The notes under the pieces: model-generated
What the model was told of the DNA's origin: nothing
The model's input: the letters and a program-made list of their open reading frames with translations, nothing else
The model's database searches: none
In this document: piece after piece, positions 33,686-43,729 of the stretch
Position numbering within the stretch: the first letter of the stretch is position 1
Layout of the letters: each line of letters opens with the position of its first letter
Assembly: GCA_963693315.1 (NCBI GenBank)
Contig: OY856188.1
Span: 270,067,114 to 270,131,113, forward strand
DNA from: Diogma glabrata
Taxonomy: Eukaryota; Arthropoda; Insecta; Diptera; Cylindrotomidae
DNA length: 64,000 nucleotides
Direction of reading: 5' to 3'
Translations under genes and position numbers: made by a program

Positions 33686-34035
33686 CCTCTTTACCCCGGT
33701 CCCCTAAACACACAGAAATATAATTATTTGAGACCTCTCTATAATTTTCATACAAAATTTACCAAATTTCCTAGCTCTGTGAATTTTTTCAAATTTTTCT
33801 GTCAATCAGTGTCGAAACGTAGGGGAGGGGGGCGGTCTGAATTTTGCACTTTTTTGTTCATAACTCAAAAACTGTGCACCGCAAAGTTCTAAAAAAAAAT
33901 TGCAACAAATTTTAAATTAAGTGCTCTTTCAAATGACACCCCACTCGCTTTGGTCAAAAAAAACCAAAAACCATTGGTTACACTGGTCCCCTAAACACAC
34001 TGCAATATAATTATTTGAGACCTCGCTATAATTTT
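33686..34035 (+). repeat. ~287-bp tandem repeat, array part 2
   Basis: Continuation of the array at 30290-31026. It resumes CCTCTTTACCCCGGTCCCCT and runs through AACTGTGCACCGCAAAGTTC and a further partial unit ending GACCTCGCTATAATTTTGG, where inverted element E begins. Confidence 0.8.
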
Positions 34036-34295
34036 GGAGAAATCATGATAGTCGGGATTAGGGTTTCTCAAACGGGATCCTGGGATCCCATTTTCCCGGG
34101 TATCCCGCTAATTTTTATTAACATTTTTTTTACTTTTGTCAAAGATATTAAACATTTTCTCACTCGAAAATCGAGCAGTTTTTAATTCTTTTCCCTCTGT
34201 AGTAATTAATTTCGTTCAAAACTAGGAAAATGTTTTTTTGACACATATGGTGACACATATAAACACATCAAATTAGAACCAATAAAACTTAAAAT

Positions 34296-34322
34296 AGGTA
34301 GATTTATCTGTGAAATCTACCT
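34296..34322. repeat. 27-base AGGTAGATTT hairpin, copy 1
   Basis: AGGTAGATTT-ATCTGTG-AAATCTACCT forms a perfect 10-bp stem with a 7-base loop, followed by AAAAC. Near-identical hairpins with the same trailing A run occur at 50806 and 62519. Confidence 0.65.
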
Positions 34323-34342
34323 AAAACAAAACTTGCGCTTCA

Positions 34343-35567
34343 TTTCTCTTAATTTATGTTTAATGGTTCTCTTATGAAGGCGATTAATAGAGAACGAGAC
34401 ATGTTTACAATGTTATTTGCAATGTCCTCTGGATTTATTTCATTGTTAGCACGAGTAACTGAGTTTGAGCCATCCAGCTTCCGAAGAAGACTCCAAGCTG
34501 TCCTACTAGAATGGGAAAAATCTATGTTTTCAACAGCGTTAATCCACTTTTGTTTCCTCGCGGTGTCCAGTGAGTATATTAAGTCATCAATCATGTCTGC
34601 CTCACCACTACTAAGGTGCTCCTCAAATAATATATATATCGCTCTCTCTACTCCAACCAGAAATGTATTCTTCACCGGAAGTCTCTTGGGATGCATTTCT
34701 TTGCAGTTGAAATGATGGCTCCCACGAACCTATCGTAATTTTTAGGAATATGTTGAATTCAGTGAATCACTGCATCCAACTCCGATCCATATTTAGCCCA
34801 GTCAGTTTTGTTAAAATTTCATCTGGATTTGGATACCTGCCTCAAAAATTACTGGACGATGTTGAGAGCGTGGAAAACCTTGAAGACAGCCCTAGATATT
34901 GGAATAGGGCTACGTTGTTCGTTTTTTGTGGAAAAGCACAGGTCGGGATTGTAATACCTTGGCCATCTAGCAGATCTAATTAGGTTTTCATGACTTTCGT
35001 ATCATATAACAAGAACATGTTGTCGATTGGTCCCGTCAGTTAGTTGTATGCCATTGGGATTGTTATTTGAGTAGGACCACTGATTGTGATGGCTATTAAA
35101 GTCACCAACGTATATTGCTGTGTGGTGAAATAAAGGTAGAGTATCAGCTGGCCACGCTGTATTTAGGGGCTTGTTTACGTTAACAATCTTCGTGTTCGAT
35201 ATATCAACAACAATAAGATGAATATCGTTGTCCTCTGGTGTAAGTACATGGGTGCAGTTTATGAGTTCTGACTTAATATACGTGCCAGATCCATATGTTT
35301 GATGGTAAATAGCACTAATTAGTTTGTAACCAACAATTTTTCCTCTAGAGGTAAGTTGCGCTTCATCTGTTGCATGCATTTCCTGCCAGAATTACAACGT
35401 TGATATCGAAATAATAACTTTAATACTCTTTCTAAATGTTCAGTGTTTGACTTACTAATGCTTTCAATGTTCAATTGCAAAATACAGACTGAGGGTCTAA
35501 TACTTTTTGTCTTATGGTGCTGAGAAGTATTGTTGTTATTGTGATTATGATTTTGGTTCATGTTCAT
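34343..35567 (-). pseudogene. LINE endonuclease and linker fragment inside hAT-1
   Basis: From 35567 downward the minus strand reads ILQLNIESISKSNTEHLERV (start of an EEP endonuclease), then HATDEAQLTSRGKIVGYKLI, then YVGDFNSHHNQWSYSNNNPN with the catalytic GDFN-H block (about 35045-35105). Next is an RT-upstream linker with SLDTARKQKWINAVENIDFS and HSSRTAWSLLRKLDG. Frames shift near 35380 and 35000. The RT domain and 3' end are absent, which is the reverse of normal 5' truncation. The clade is uncertain, within the Jockey/I/R1-type endonuclease group. Confidence 0.75.
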
Positions 35568-37284
35568 TTGTTTGAATCACAAAATATGTAGCATATAACA
35601 TTAAAAATATCACAAAAGAATTGGTTATTTTTGAAGCAACTAAGCAGCGCACAAATAATTTAGATTATACAATGCACTAATGACTATCCTACCGACATCA
35701 ATTGAATCGAAAAGAGCTTTTTCTGTGGCAGGTCACGAAAATTCGGACAAAATTGAATGATGGCGCCATTGACAACCTAGTTTTTTGAAAAATGATTTAA
35801 AAATTAGTATTATGAATTTATTTTTGTTCCGTTTTTATGAATTCTTTTTTATTTAATTTTTAAAGTTTCTCTAATTAAAAATAATGGAAATTTAAAAATC
35901 AATAGCGCATTTTTTGTGCTGTTTTAATTTTACACATTTTTCTACCACCCTAGCTTTTTAGCGTTTCCCGGGATTTCCCGGGATTTCGGGAATTTAACAT
36001 TTTTTGTCCTGGCTTCCCGGGATTTGAATTTTTACAGGAAATGTGAAACCCTAGTCGGGATTGGTATGTGAAACACACATATTAAATTAGACATGGAAAT
36101 TTTTGATGTTGTTATAATTTTTGAAATATTTTTAGAATTTTGAAGAAAGTTTGTATTTTTGATTTTGTTATAACTTTTGCGATCTTTTTAGAATTTCGGA
36201 AAAGTTTTTTGAATTTCGAATTTTTGGTTTAGAAAAAGTTTCAATTTTTTATTTTGTAATATTTTTTTTACTTTTGAAAAAAAATTTGTTTTTTATTTGT
36301 ATTTTGCAATATTTTAAGAATTTTGGAAAAAGTTTGAATATGTGAATTAAGAAATTCCAGACTTTTGAAAAAAGACTCAATTTTTGATTTTTTAAGAATT
36401 TTCGGAATATTTTTAGAATTTTGAAAAAGTTTTTACGTTTTATTTTATTATAATTTTTGGAATTTTGAAGAAAGTTTGTTCTTTTGATTTTGTTATAATT
36501 TTTGAAATATTTTTAGAATTTTGAAAAAAGTTTGTTTAAATTATGAATTTTTGCCATATTTAAAAATTTTTTTAAAAAAATTAAATTTTTGATTTTATTA
36601 TAATTTTTTGGAATATTGGAAAAAGTTTCAATCTTTGATTTTGTAATAATTTTTGGAATGTTTGTAGAAGTTTAAAAAAAGTTTAAATTTTTGATTTTTT
36701 TAAAATTTTATAAGGTTTTTGGAATTTTGAAAGAAATGTGAATTTTTGATTTTGTAATATTTTATTGAAACGCTAGATGGAGAGGTTTTTGACTAGTTTG
36801 CTGGGTGTATCATCTTTTCATTAAGTTATATTAAGTTATGATCTGTTATTCTTTTGCGGCAACGTATTAATATTTCGTGTTTGTTTTGTAATAAATTTCT
36901 AAACAGAGTTTAAAAAATGCATGTACTTTAACAAAGAGTCTTATGTTTGATATACATATAGAATCCAATTCCGGGTACCCGGTACCCGTTTTTCCGAGAA
37001 TCCCGCAATTTTTCCGGCACCGAAAACCGGTTCTGACATCAGCCAAATACTCGGTTTTTCGATTCTATATTTTTTAAACAAATTTTTTGTTCATTCATTA
37101 AAAAAACAACACAAGGAAATGTAACAAATAACAAAAACAACGTTTTTTCTTTTTCTTCTATCAAGAAGACTAGCTCTACACAGATTTTTATGCTTAAAAG
37201 GGTATATTCCATGCTTAAATTACGTTGATTTTCAACCGTGAATAAGCCAGGTATATTATCTATCTATCTATCTTCTACCTATAT

Positions 37285-38671
37285 ATGAGCAATTTCACGA
37301 AGATTCAACATCGTTTTGACTTGACCCCTTTTAATTTTGATTATTTTTTGTTTATAGATAGTCTTTGATAAATAAAAAATACAAGTTCTCTTAGAATTTT
37401 TTTTTTCGACCAGGGGTCTTCACAGGGTGCCCCTCAATTTTTGTTATTTTGTGATGTGAGTGCATTTTGACGAGCGATTGTAGAAAAACTACTCAATCGA
37501 TTTTCATAAACGATATGTCGTTGAATAGGTATTAGAACCAAGTTTTTAAAAATGTACACTGTTAATTTTTTGAAATAATTTTTAACGGTGTAACATAAGA
37601 AAAAAATGGTGTAATTGAAAAAAAGATGGCATAGCCTTTTTTTTTTTTTTTTTTTTAAACTAAATTGAAGCTTATTTTATATCTAACAACTTGTGAAAGT
37701 TTAGGACTAGCTATATTTTTTGTTTTAGAGATAAAATTCGTTGTGCATATGACTGTCGGGAATCAGTTTTTTTTGTTCTGAAGAAAAAATATAAAAATGG
37801 CGATTTTTAGATTCAGATTTTTTTTTTATGTTAAATATCAAATATTTTATTATTAAATGAACTTTTTAAAAAGCAATTTCAGTCAAGTTCAGCAAAATTT
37901 TGCGACATTTTGTCTCGACCCTTTTTAATTTGGTCTATTTTGGTCTATATTCGGTTTATAGATAGCCTTTGATAAATGAAAAATACGGCTTCAAGTAGAA
38001 TTTTTTTAAATATAGACCAAAATAGACCAAATTAAAAAGGGTCGAGTCAAAATGTCGCAAAATTTTGCTGAACTTGACTGAAATTGCTTTTTAAAAAGTT
38101 CATTTAATAATAAAATATTTGATATTTAACATAAAAAAAAAATCTGAATCTAAAAATCGCCATTTTTATAATTTTTCTTCAGAACAAAAAAAACTGATTC
38201 CCGACAGTCATATGCACAACGAATTTTATCTCTAAAACAAAAAATATAGCTAGTCCTAAACTTTCACAAGTTGTTAGATATAAAATAAGCTTCAATTTAG
38301 TTAAAAAAAAAAAAAAAAAAAAGGCTATGCCATCTTTTTTCAATTACACCATTTTTTTCTTATGTTACACCGTTAAAAATTATTTCAAAAAATTAACAGT
38401 GTACATTTTTAAAAACTTTGTTCTAATACCTATTCAACGACATATCATTTATGAAAATCGATTGAGTAGTTTTTCTACAATCGCTCGTCAAAATGCACTC
38501 ACATCACAAAATAACAAAAATTGAGGGGCACCCTGTGAAGACCCCTGGTCGAAAAAAAAAATTCTAAGAGAACTTGTATTTTTTATTTATCAAAGACTAT
38601 CTATAAACAAAAAATAATCAAAATTAAAAGGGGTCAAGTCAAAACGATGTTGAATCTTCGTGAAATTGCTC
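37285..38671. mobile_element. Fold-back derivative of the Sola-like element
   Basis: A near-perfect palindrome of 1,387 bp whose arms (about 590 bp each) match the inverted repeats of the element at 7895-10774: GAGCAATTTCACGAAGATTC at both ends, then GGGTGCCCCTCAA, GACGAGCGATTGTAG and CATATGACTGTCGGGAATCA. ATAT flanks it on both sides (37281-37284, 38672-38675), a 4-bp duplication. The centre (37873-38092) is a second, shorter inverted pair related to the outermost ends of a variant subfamily. No transposase remains; the frame at 38327-38524 mirrors the one at 8038. Confidence 0.85.
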
Positions 38672-38844
38672 ATATATAAAATTGAAAGTATGTGTGTTTG
38701 TCCTTTATGCATTAATACATCATTTATCCGATCATCATGAAACTTTGGGAAGTTGTTGTGTACACTTGCGCATAGGTAACAATTTTTTTTTTAAAAAACG
38801 GAACCCCAGGACCAAGTGATTTGCAAACGGTAACAATGCATTAA

Positions 38845-39490
38845 TACCAATGAATTTAATATATGTTCGGGAACATATGTAAAATTCTAAATTTTCGATC
38901 TATGGGTGTGACAACCCCGCGTACTTTAGTACCTGCTGTTGGTAAATCAGTCAACGTGAGATATCGTAGACCACTGGACATGTTAGATGTCACTTATATA
39001 AGGGGATATTTTAGTTGGGCTGGCGGATTTCAACCCACGATAGCACCCTTAGTTTTAGTTATGGAATATTCTTTGACATGCTTCTAAGGTTTTGATGGAC
39101 TAAAGTTTTAATGGACTAAGGTTTTGATGGAATTTTTTATTTTTTTGTATTTTTTTTAAAGAATGAACTTTTGGTCTTGCTCGAAGAAATGAGCCCAATT
39201 CTAGCTTTGTTCCTGCAAATTTAAAAAAAATGTGTTTTATTTTTGTTTCCTCCATCCTATCATGAAATATTGCCCTATGTCGTACATTATTATGTGAAAG
39301 GATTTGTTATTTAGTTTTCCATTCTTTAAGAAGAAAATAAAAAACAAAAAAAAAGAAATTTGCGTTCATCAACGTCTTAAAAAGCATGATGTTGTGGAAC
39401 CTAGGTCTGAAAAGGTTTTTATGTGTTGTTGTGACACATATTGTGATTCCAAATATTTTGAAATTGCACAAATTTTTTTGAAATTTTCGG
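38845..39490 (+). repeat. Repeat D, copy 3
   Basis: Contains TTCGATCTATGGGTGTGACA, ACGTGAGATATC, GGGCTGGCGGATTTC, TTATGGAATATTC, CTTGCTCGAAGAAATGAGCC, CCTATCATGAAATATTGCCC and GTGTTGTTGTGACACATATT, in the same order as the other D copies. Frames of 74-143 codons that start in it are repeat translation. Confidence 0.65.
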
Positions 39491-39499
39491 TGAAAAAGA

Positions 39500-39818
39500 T
39501 GATGAACAATGCCATTAAAGCTAAGATTTTAAATGCAAAATTCGAAGGGGAAGATGTACTGTTGCCACGTATTCCAATGATCCCAACAAATATGGTATTT
39601 GAATTCAAACGATTAGTTTCCAGTGCGACACGCATTTGCAATGACGATCAACAAAGCACAAGGACAGTTACTGCAAGTATGTGGACTAGATTTGGAGAAT
39701 CCGTGCTACACACATGCACAACTGTATGTGGCTGACGCGTTAGGAAAACCTTCTGATTTATTCGTGTATGCACTAGACGTAATAACAAAAAATATAGTGT
39801 GCTCACAAATATTTGAAT
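39500..39818 (+). pseudogene. Helitron helicase C-terminal fragment
   Basis: A first frame gives LNAKFEGEDVLLPRIPMIPT and NMVFEFKRL. A second frame from 39623 gives RHAFAMTINKAQGQLLQVCG, LDLENPCYTHAQLYVADALG and KPSDLFVYALDVITKNIV, with a stop near 39818. MTINKAQGQ and LYVA..R/LGKPSDLFV are the last conserved PIF1-type helicase motifs (V and VI region) of Helitron RepHel proteins. One frameshift near 39615-39630 breaks it, and the ATPase motifs upstream are lost. Confidence 0.9.
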
Positions 39819-40063
39819 AAATAAATAGAATTAAAACGAGATTTTGGAATTTTTTCCATATTAATATAAATAAGTTGCAATAAAAATAACACAATGTAAA
39901 TTGAATATTTTCATAACGAGTTTTACTGAATTCCCTTTCTTATGAGATATCGGCAATATGCGACGGGCATAATGTTAAATAAACAAAACTTTTACACTTT
40001 TGGCGTAAAAAATAAAATTTTGATAGATTTTGTGAGTGATTAAGATCATCAACAGAAAACGAT

Positions 40064-40354
40064 GACATTCTTCAGAAATACATTAAAGAAGAATTTGGTA
40101 AAGAAATTCAATTAATGATTGATGTAAAGACACGATGGAACAGGCTTTATCTTATGCTATAACGTTTTTATAAAGTAAAAAACAGCATTTTAAAATCCTT
40201 AATCGATCTCAATTTAACAATTTCGTTTGAAGAACATAAATGGGAGATGATTAATATTTTGGTGACAACGCTTGCACCTATAAAGTTAGCTGCGGAAGCA
40301 CTATGTCGCAGTGATGCAACATTAATATCAGCTGATGCAACCATGAAGGCATGA
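40064..40354 (+). pseudogene. hAT transposase fragment
   Basis: The frame reads DILQKYIKEEFGKEIQLMID, VKTRWNRLYLML, a stop, then RFYKVKNSILKSLIDLNLTI, SFEEHKWEMINILVTTLAPI, KLAAEALCRSDATLISADAT. The D-x-x-TRWN-S/R-L..ML.RF block followed by W..........L.P.K.A.E.L is the RNase-H-like fold region of hAT transposases. The hATC dimerisation domain is missing. It sits next to the right end of hAT-2, in keeping with being that element's own gene. Confidence 0.8.
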
Positions 40355-40745
40355 TCGATAATTTGGGCAGCAATGGCAAGTTAGAAGCCAAACTCGAATG
40401 AATTAATTTCTCATTGGATTTATCAAAGATTTTTTGTTGAATAAAAGGATTTTAAAAAAAATTATAACGTTTTTCTAAACTATAATGATTTTTTAATAGT
40501 TTTTAATTTAAACATTTTCAGAACCGGGTCCAGAACCGGGGACCCGGGTTTCAAAAAATCTAGCTCCAAAAAACCGGTTCTAAAAAATGCTTCGGTTCTG
40601 GATACTCTAGATATACATCGCTGCCCAAAACTAAAAACAATGTCATAATAAACGTTTTTTTCCAAAAACTATATCAAAATCCTTAGCCCAGACCGAAGTC
40701 TTGATATCTCAGAGCTGTGAGATGAAATATTTCCCCTTCATATTT

Positions 40746-43729
40746 TTATATTGAATTCAATAAGAAATAAATATTATTAAACTATAATTTTCACGACATA
40801 TTCCGGTCATATATTTGAAACAAAATAACTGTTATCAATACCATGACCATTATTTCATCAAATCAATTATTTTTATTTGAAAAATATGTTTTAAAAAATA
40901 TACGGTTTCTTTATTACAACATTTATTTAGTTTCTTTTAATTACTTTTTAATGAAATCGAATAGCTTAAAAATAAAACTATAAAAATACAGGTGCTAGTA
41001 ATACTCGTAAGTAAACAATATCGATCTCTACGTGATCGAACTTGTGAAATATATTTACTGGTTTTTTATGTAAACAAAAAAGTAAAAACTACACTGAGTG
41101 GAATTTTTGCAAACTTATGTTTTTGAAGATTTTTAAAGTTCAATACATTAAATTGACAATAAGACCTAACTTACTATTTTCTGAGTATAAATTTTATTGA
41201 TTCTTTTGAAACAAAATTATTGGAGCATATAGCATTATTATTGATCTTATAGCAAAATATAAACAAATCGTGAAAAATAATTTATATGTATACTATTTTG
41301 TTTATATTTTTATTTATTTTTAAGTTTATAAAAAAATATTGAAGTTAATTAGATGTTAACCAGACAATCCATTTCCAATTTACATGAATAAGTTAAACAT
41401 TTTACAGGAAATATGTAAAGTAAATAAAAGTTTTCTGACAAAATTAAGGTTATCTAATTATAACAATATTTCGAATACCTTTGTATTAAAGATGTTTGAT
41501 CTAGTTTTTTAGAATGGTTGCAAGATGTAGAAAATAAAACAAAAAGTTTTGCTTGCATAATTTTTGTTTTGCTTGTGGCATTTACTGTGGCAGATGCTTA
41601 GTGTAACTGTATAGTGTATGACTACAAATTTTGCAAACAAGGTTTTGGATTTGTGCGGGGTTATAAAGATCTAACTAATGTTAGGCCTACAATGGGTTTT
41701 TATTAAGGCAAGGAACAGACCTAGAACTTATCCCTGAAAAGATTCTGCACTTTTATTAACCTAGATATCATCTCTCAGGTACCCTAATTTAATTCATCTA
41801 TTGATATTTTCTTTTTAAATTCAATTTGTTATTGTTATATGCATTTCTAAACACATAGGGTGTTGTAATAATAATTATAATAGCTTTTGTGTATAAAAAT
41901 AATAATCAACATTGTGTCACCGTCATTATTTTTATTTTTAATATTATTATCCCATTGGTACTGCCTTTAGGCTATTGATTTTGAACAGCGTTAATTTATG
42001 GATTAATTGAGTCAATGTAAACAAAATTTTAAAAAAAATATCTATCAATAAAATAATTACATTATATGTTTAGATTTTATTTTATTAGTTTTATAATATA
42101 TTTCATATTATGAAATATAATGTAAAACTAATAAAATAAAATCATAACATTACATTGGCGACGAGATCAAAAAATTTGACAAATTATAACAAAAATCTGA
42201 AAAAATATGAAAAAGCCATTTATCTTTTACTCAAACAAAATACGAGAAATTTATAAAAATAAAATACAATTGTTGAAGATGTCTGTGAGACACTAGCCTT
42301 GCGCTTTCTGCAATTGGCGTAGTCACCATACCCTGATTCTATTATTGTTTTTGCCGTCGTTTAGTAAAACATGGAACTCGATGCTTTCTCCTTAATAACG
42401 GTTTTACCACGAAAACTAGATTTTTAAAGTAAGATCAGGAAATAAGTCAGTGCATCAGTCGGTCATCTGAGCAGAAATTACAAAACGCTAAGCCAACTAA
42501 TAAAAACGGACAACTTAAGTTAACCTATCTTTTCTATGGAAGAAAAATGTACACTGAAATGTAGAGGGACATAAACCTTTAAGCTATGTAGGTGTGAAGG
42601 GTTTTGAAGGGATTTTGTAAGCAATTAAACATATGCATCTATAAGAGGTTTTGAATTTTTTCAGTTCGGTCATGATAAAAAGTTAGTCATGATTGATTTA
42701 ATTTTTTTTAATCTTATATTTTAAATCAATTATTATTTTAATTGAAAATAGTAATACAACTAAAACATCATATTTGTACAAAATTCTACCATGAAACCAA
42801 TAAAACACCAAATTAATTGTTGTCTATTCTTAAAATAATATTTGTTTTGGGTTTTTTTTAAAGAAAATACAAAATTTCTTGTTCTTTGACTTTGAAAACC
42901 ACAAATACTAAATTTTCTGGTTTTTATCGTAAAATTTCACTATAAACAATTTTTTCAAAAAATAATCAAAAAGTTTATTTTTTTTGTTCGTTTGAATTCT
43001 TTATATTTTATTTACTTGTTTATATTAAATTTATTTTTGTGTAAAGATGTAATGAGGAATAAATTCGTGTTAGGTAAAGACAGCTAAATCACCTTGTTTT
43101 AAAATAGTTGTTCCATAAGTTTTGGTTAATTGGTTGACCACCATTGTTTATAATCAGATGATTAAAAAGCAGGTTTTTGTTGCTTCAAGCTAGAACAGCA
43201 ACCATCCAAAATACATGTGTCTATTAACAGTACATTTTGCTACAAGAGATGAAAACGCTGCTTTTTTGTGAGTGAAAATTTGATCACAAGACGCGTTCGC
43301 GAACGCGAAATGTCGTAACGAACGTAAAATGTGTATATCTCGCGTAGGAAATGCAATATTTGCTATTATAGATATAGCAGTGGTCGCAAGTGAATATAGA
43401 TAAGTGTGCCAAAAAAATTCATTTTGTAATAATTGCTCTTCTTGCGTCCAAATGAACACTAAAAAAGTTATCATGCATAAGTAGATAAAAATAGTATATT
43501 TCGCTACAACAGCTACAATCTAAGCTCATTAACGAAAAAAGGTTTCATCTACCAGTTTTTTAATGCCACTTTCTGTAGTGTTGATCCCCTAATTAATCCT
43601 TAGAGCTATTTTAGACCCTTAGCATTGTTCCAGTTCTCAAAGCAATCCTTTTCACTCCGTTCCGTATTTTTTTTTGAATTAATCATTTGCTCAGTTCACA
43701 ACATTGTTCCGAACAGACGCAAATCGCAC
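40746..43729. other. AT-rich stretch with one hairpin and LTR-like boundary
   Basis: No coding frame is supported. The only structure seen is the inverted repeat and CATTACA boundary at 42073-42165, listed separately, and a perfect palindrome GCGTTCGCGAACGC near 43290. The antisense frame at 43190-43474 shows no domain. Confidence 0.4.
42073..42165 (+). repeat. Hairpin plus possible LTR end and primer-binding site
   Basis: GATTTTATTTTATTAGTTTT pairs with AAAACTAATAAAATAAAATC over an AT-rich loop (42073-42143). Directly after it, CATAACATTACA ends at 42154, followed by TTGGCGACGAGATC. A CATTACA end followed by TTGGCGACGAG resembles the LTR-to-primer-binding-site junction of some Gypsy-type elements. 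The expected gag downstream is not recognisable, so this is a tentative call. Confidence 0.35.

Larger units (their letters stand above)
34059..36053. mobile_element. hAT transposon (hAT-1) with 8-bp duplication GTCGGGAT
   Basis: Ends are TAGGGTTTCTCA and TGTGAAACCCTA, with GTCGGGAT at 34051-34058 and again at 36054-36061, in the middle of an E copy. Subterminal parts are rich in CCCGGG and GGGATCC motifs on both sides, like known hAT ends. No hAT transposase or BED finger is recognisable. Instead the middle (34343-35567) holds the 5' half of a LINE. The element is 1,995 bp and non-autonomous. Confidence 0.9.
37246..39990 (+). mobile_element. Helitron remnant inside hAT-2
   Basis: The 5' side is CTATCTATCTATCTTCTACC with TATATATAAAATTGAAAGTA and GTGTGTTTGTCCTTTATGCA, a typical Helitron 5' start; the TATATATA has been opened by the fold-back element at 37285. 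Downstream, Helitron helicase sequence is present at 39500-39818. The 3' end is uncertain; GCGACGGGCATAATG at about 39960 is a weak candidate. The Rep/HUH domain is missing. Boundaries are approximate. Confidence 0.55.
36958..40610 (+). mobile_element. hAT transposon (hAT-2) with nested Helitron debris
   Basis: ATATACAT occurs at 36950-36957 and 40611-40618. Comparison with E copies 1 and 2 shows that an E sequence TTTGATATACATCGCTGC was opened here. The left end reads TAGAATCC...GGGTACCCGGTACCCG. The right end is its imperfect inverse (GGGGACCCGGGTTTC, then CCGGTTC, then GGTTCTGGATACTCTA). A hAT transposase fragment lies at 40064-40354. The interior 37246-39990 belongs to a later Helitron and its own insertions. 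Confidence 0.8.
34036..40745 (-). repeat. Element E, copy 3 (inverted, split by two hATs)
   Basis: On the minus strand the E left end lies at 40620-40745 (CTCACAGCTCTGAGATATCA and GCAGCGATGTATATCA) and continues at 36957 downward (TTTGTAATAAATTTCTAAACA). The inverse AT-rich minisatellite is at 36090-36770, then CACATACCAATCC at about 36062 and GGAGAAATC at 34036. The hAT insertions at 34059-36053 and 36958-40610 account for the breaks. The hairpin end seen in copies 1 and 2 is missing, because the copy is cut by satellite at 34035. Confidence 0.75.
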
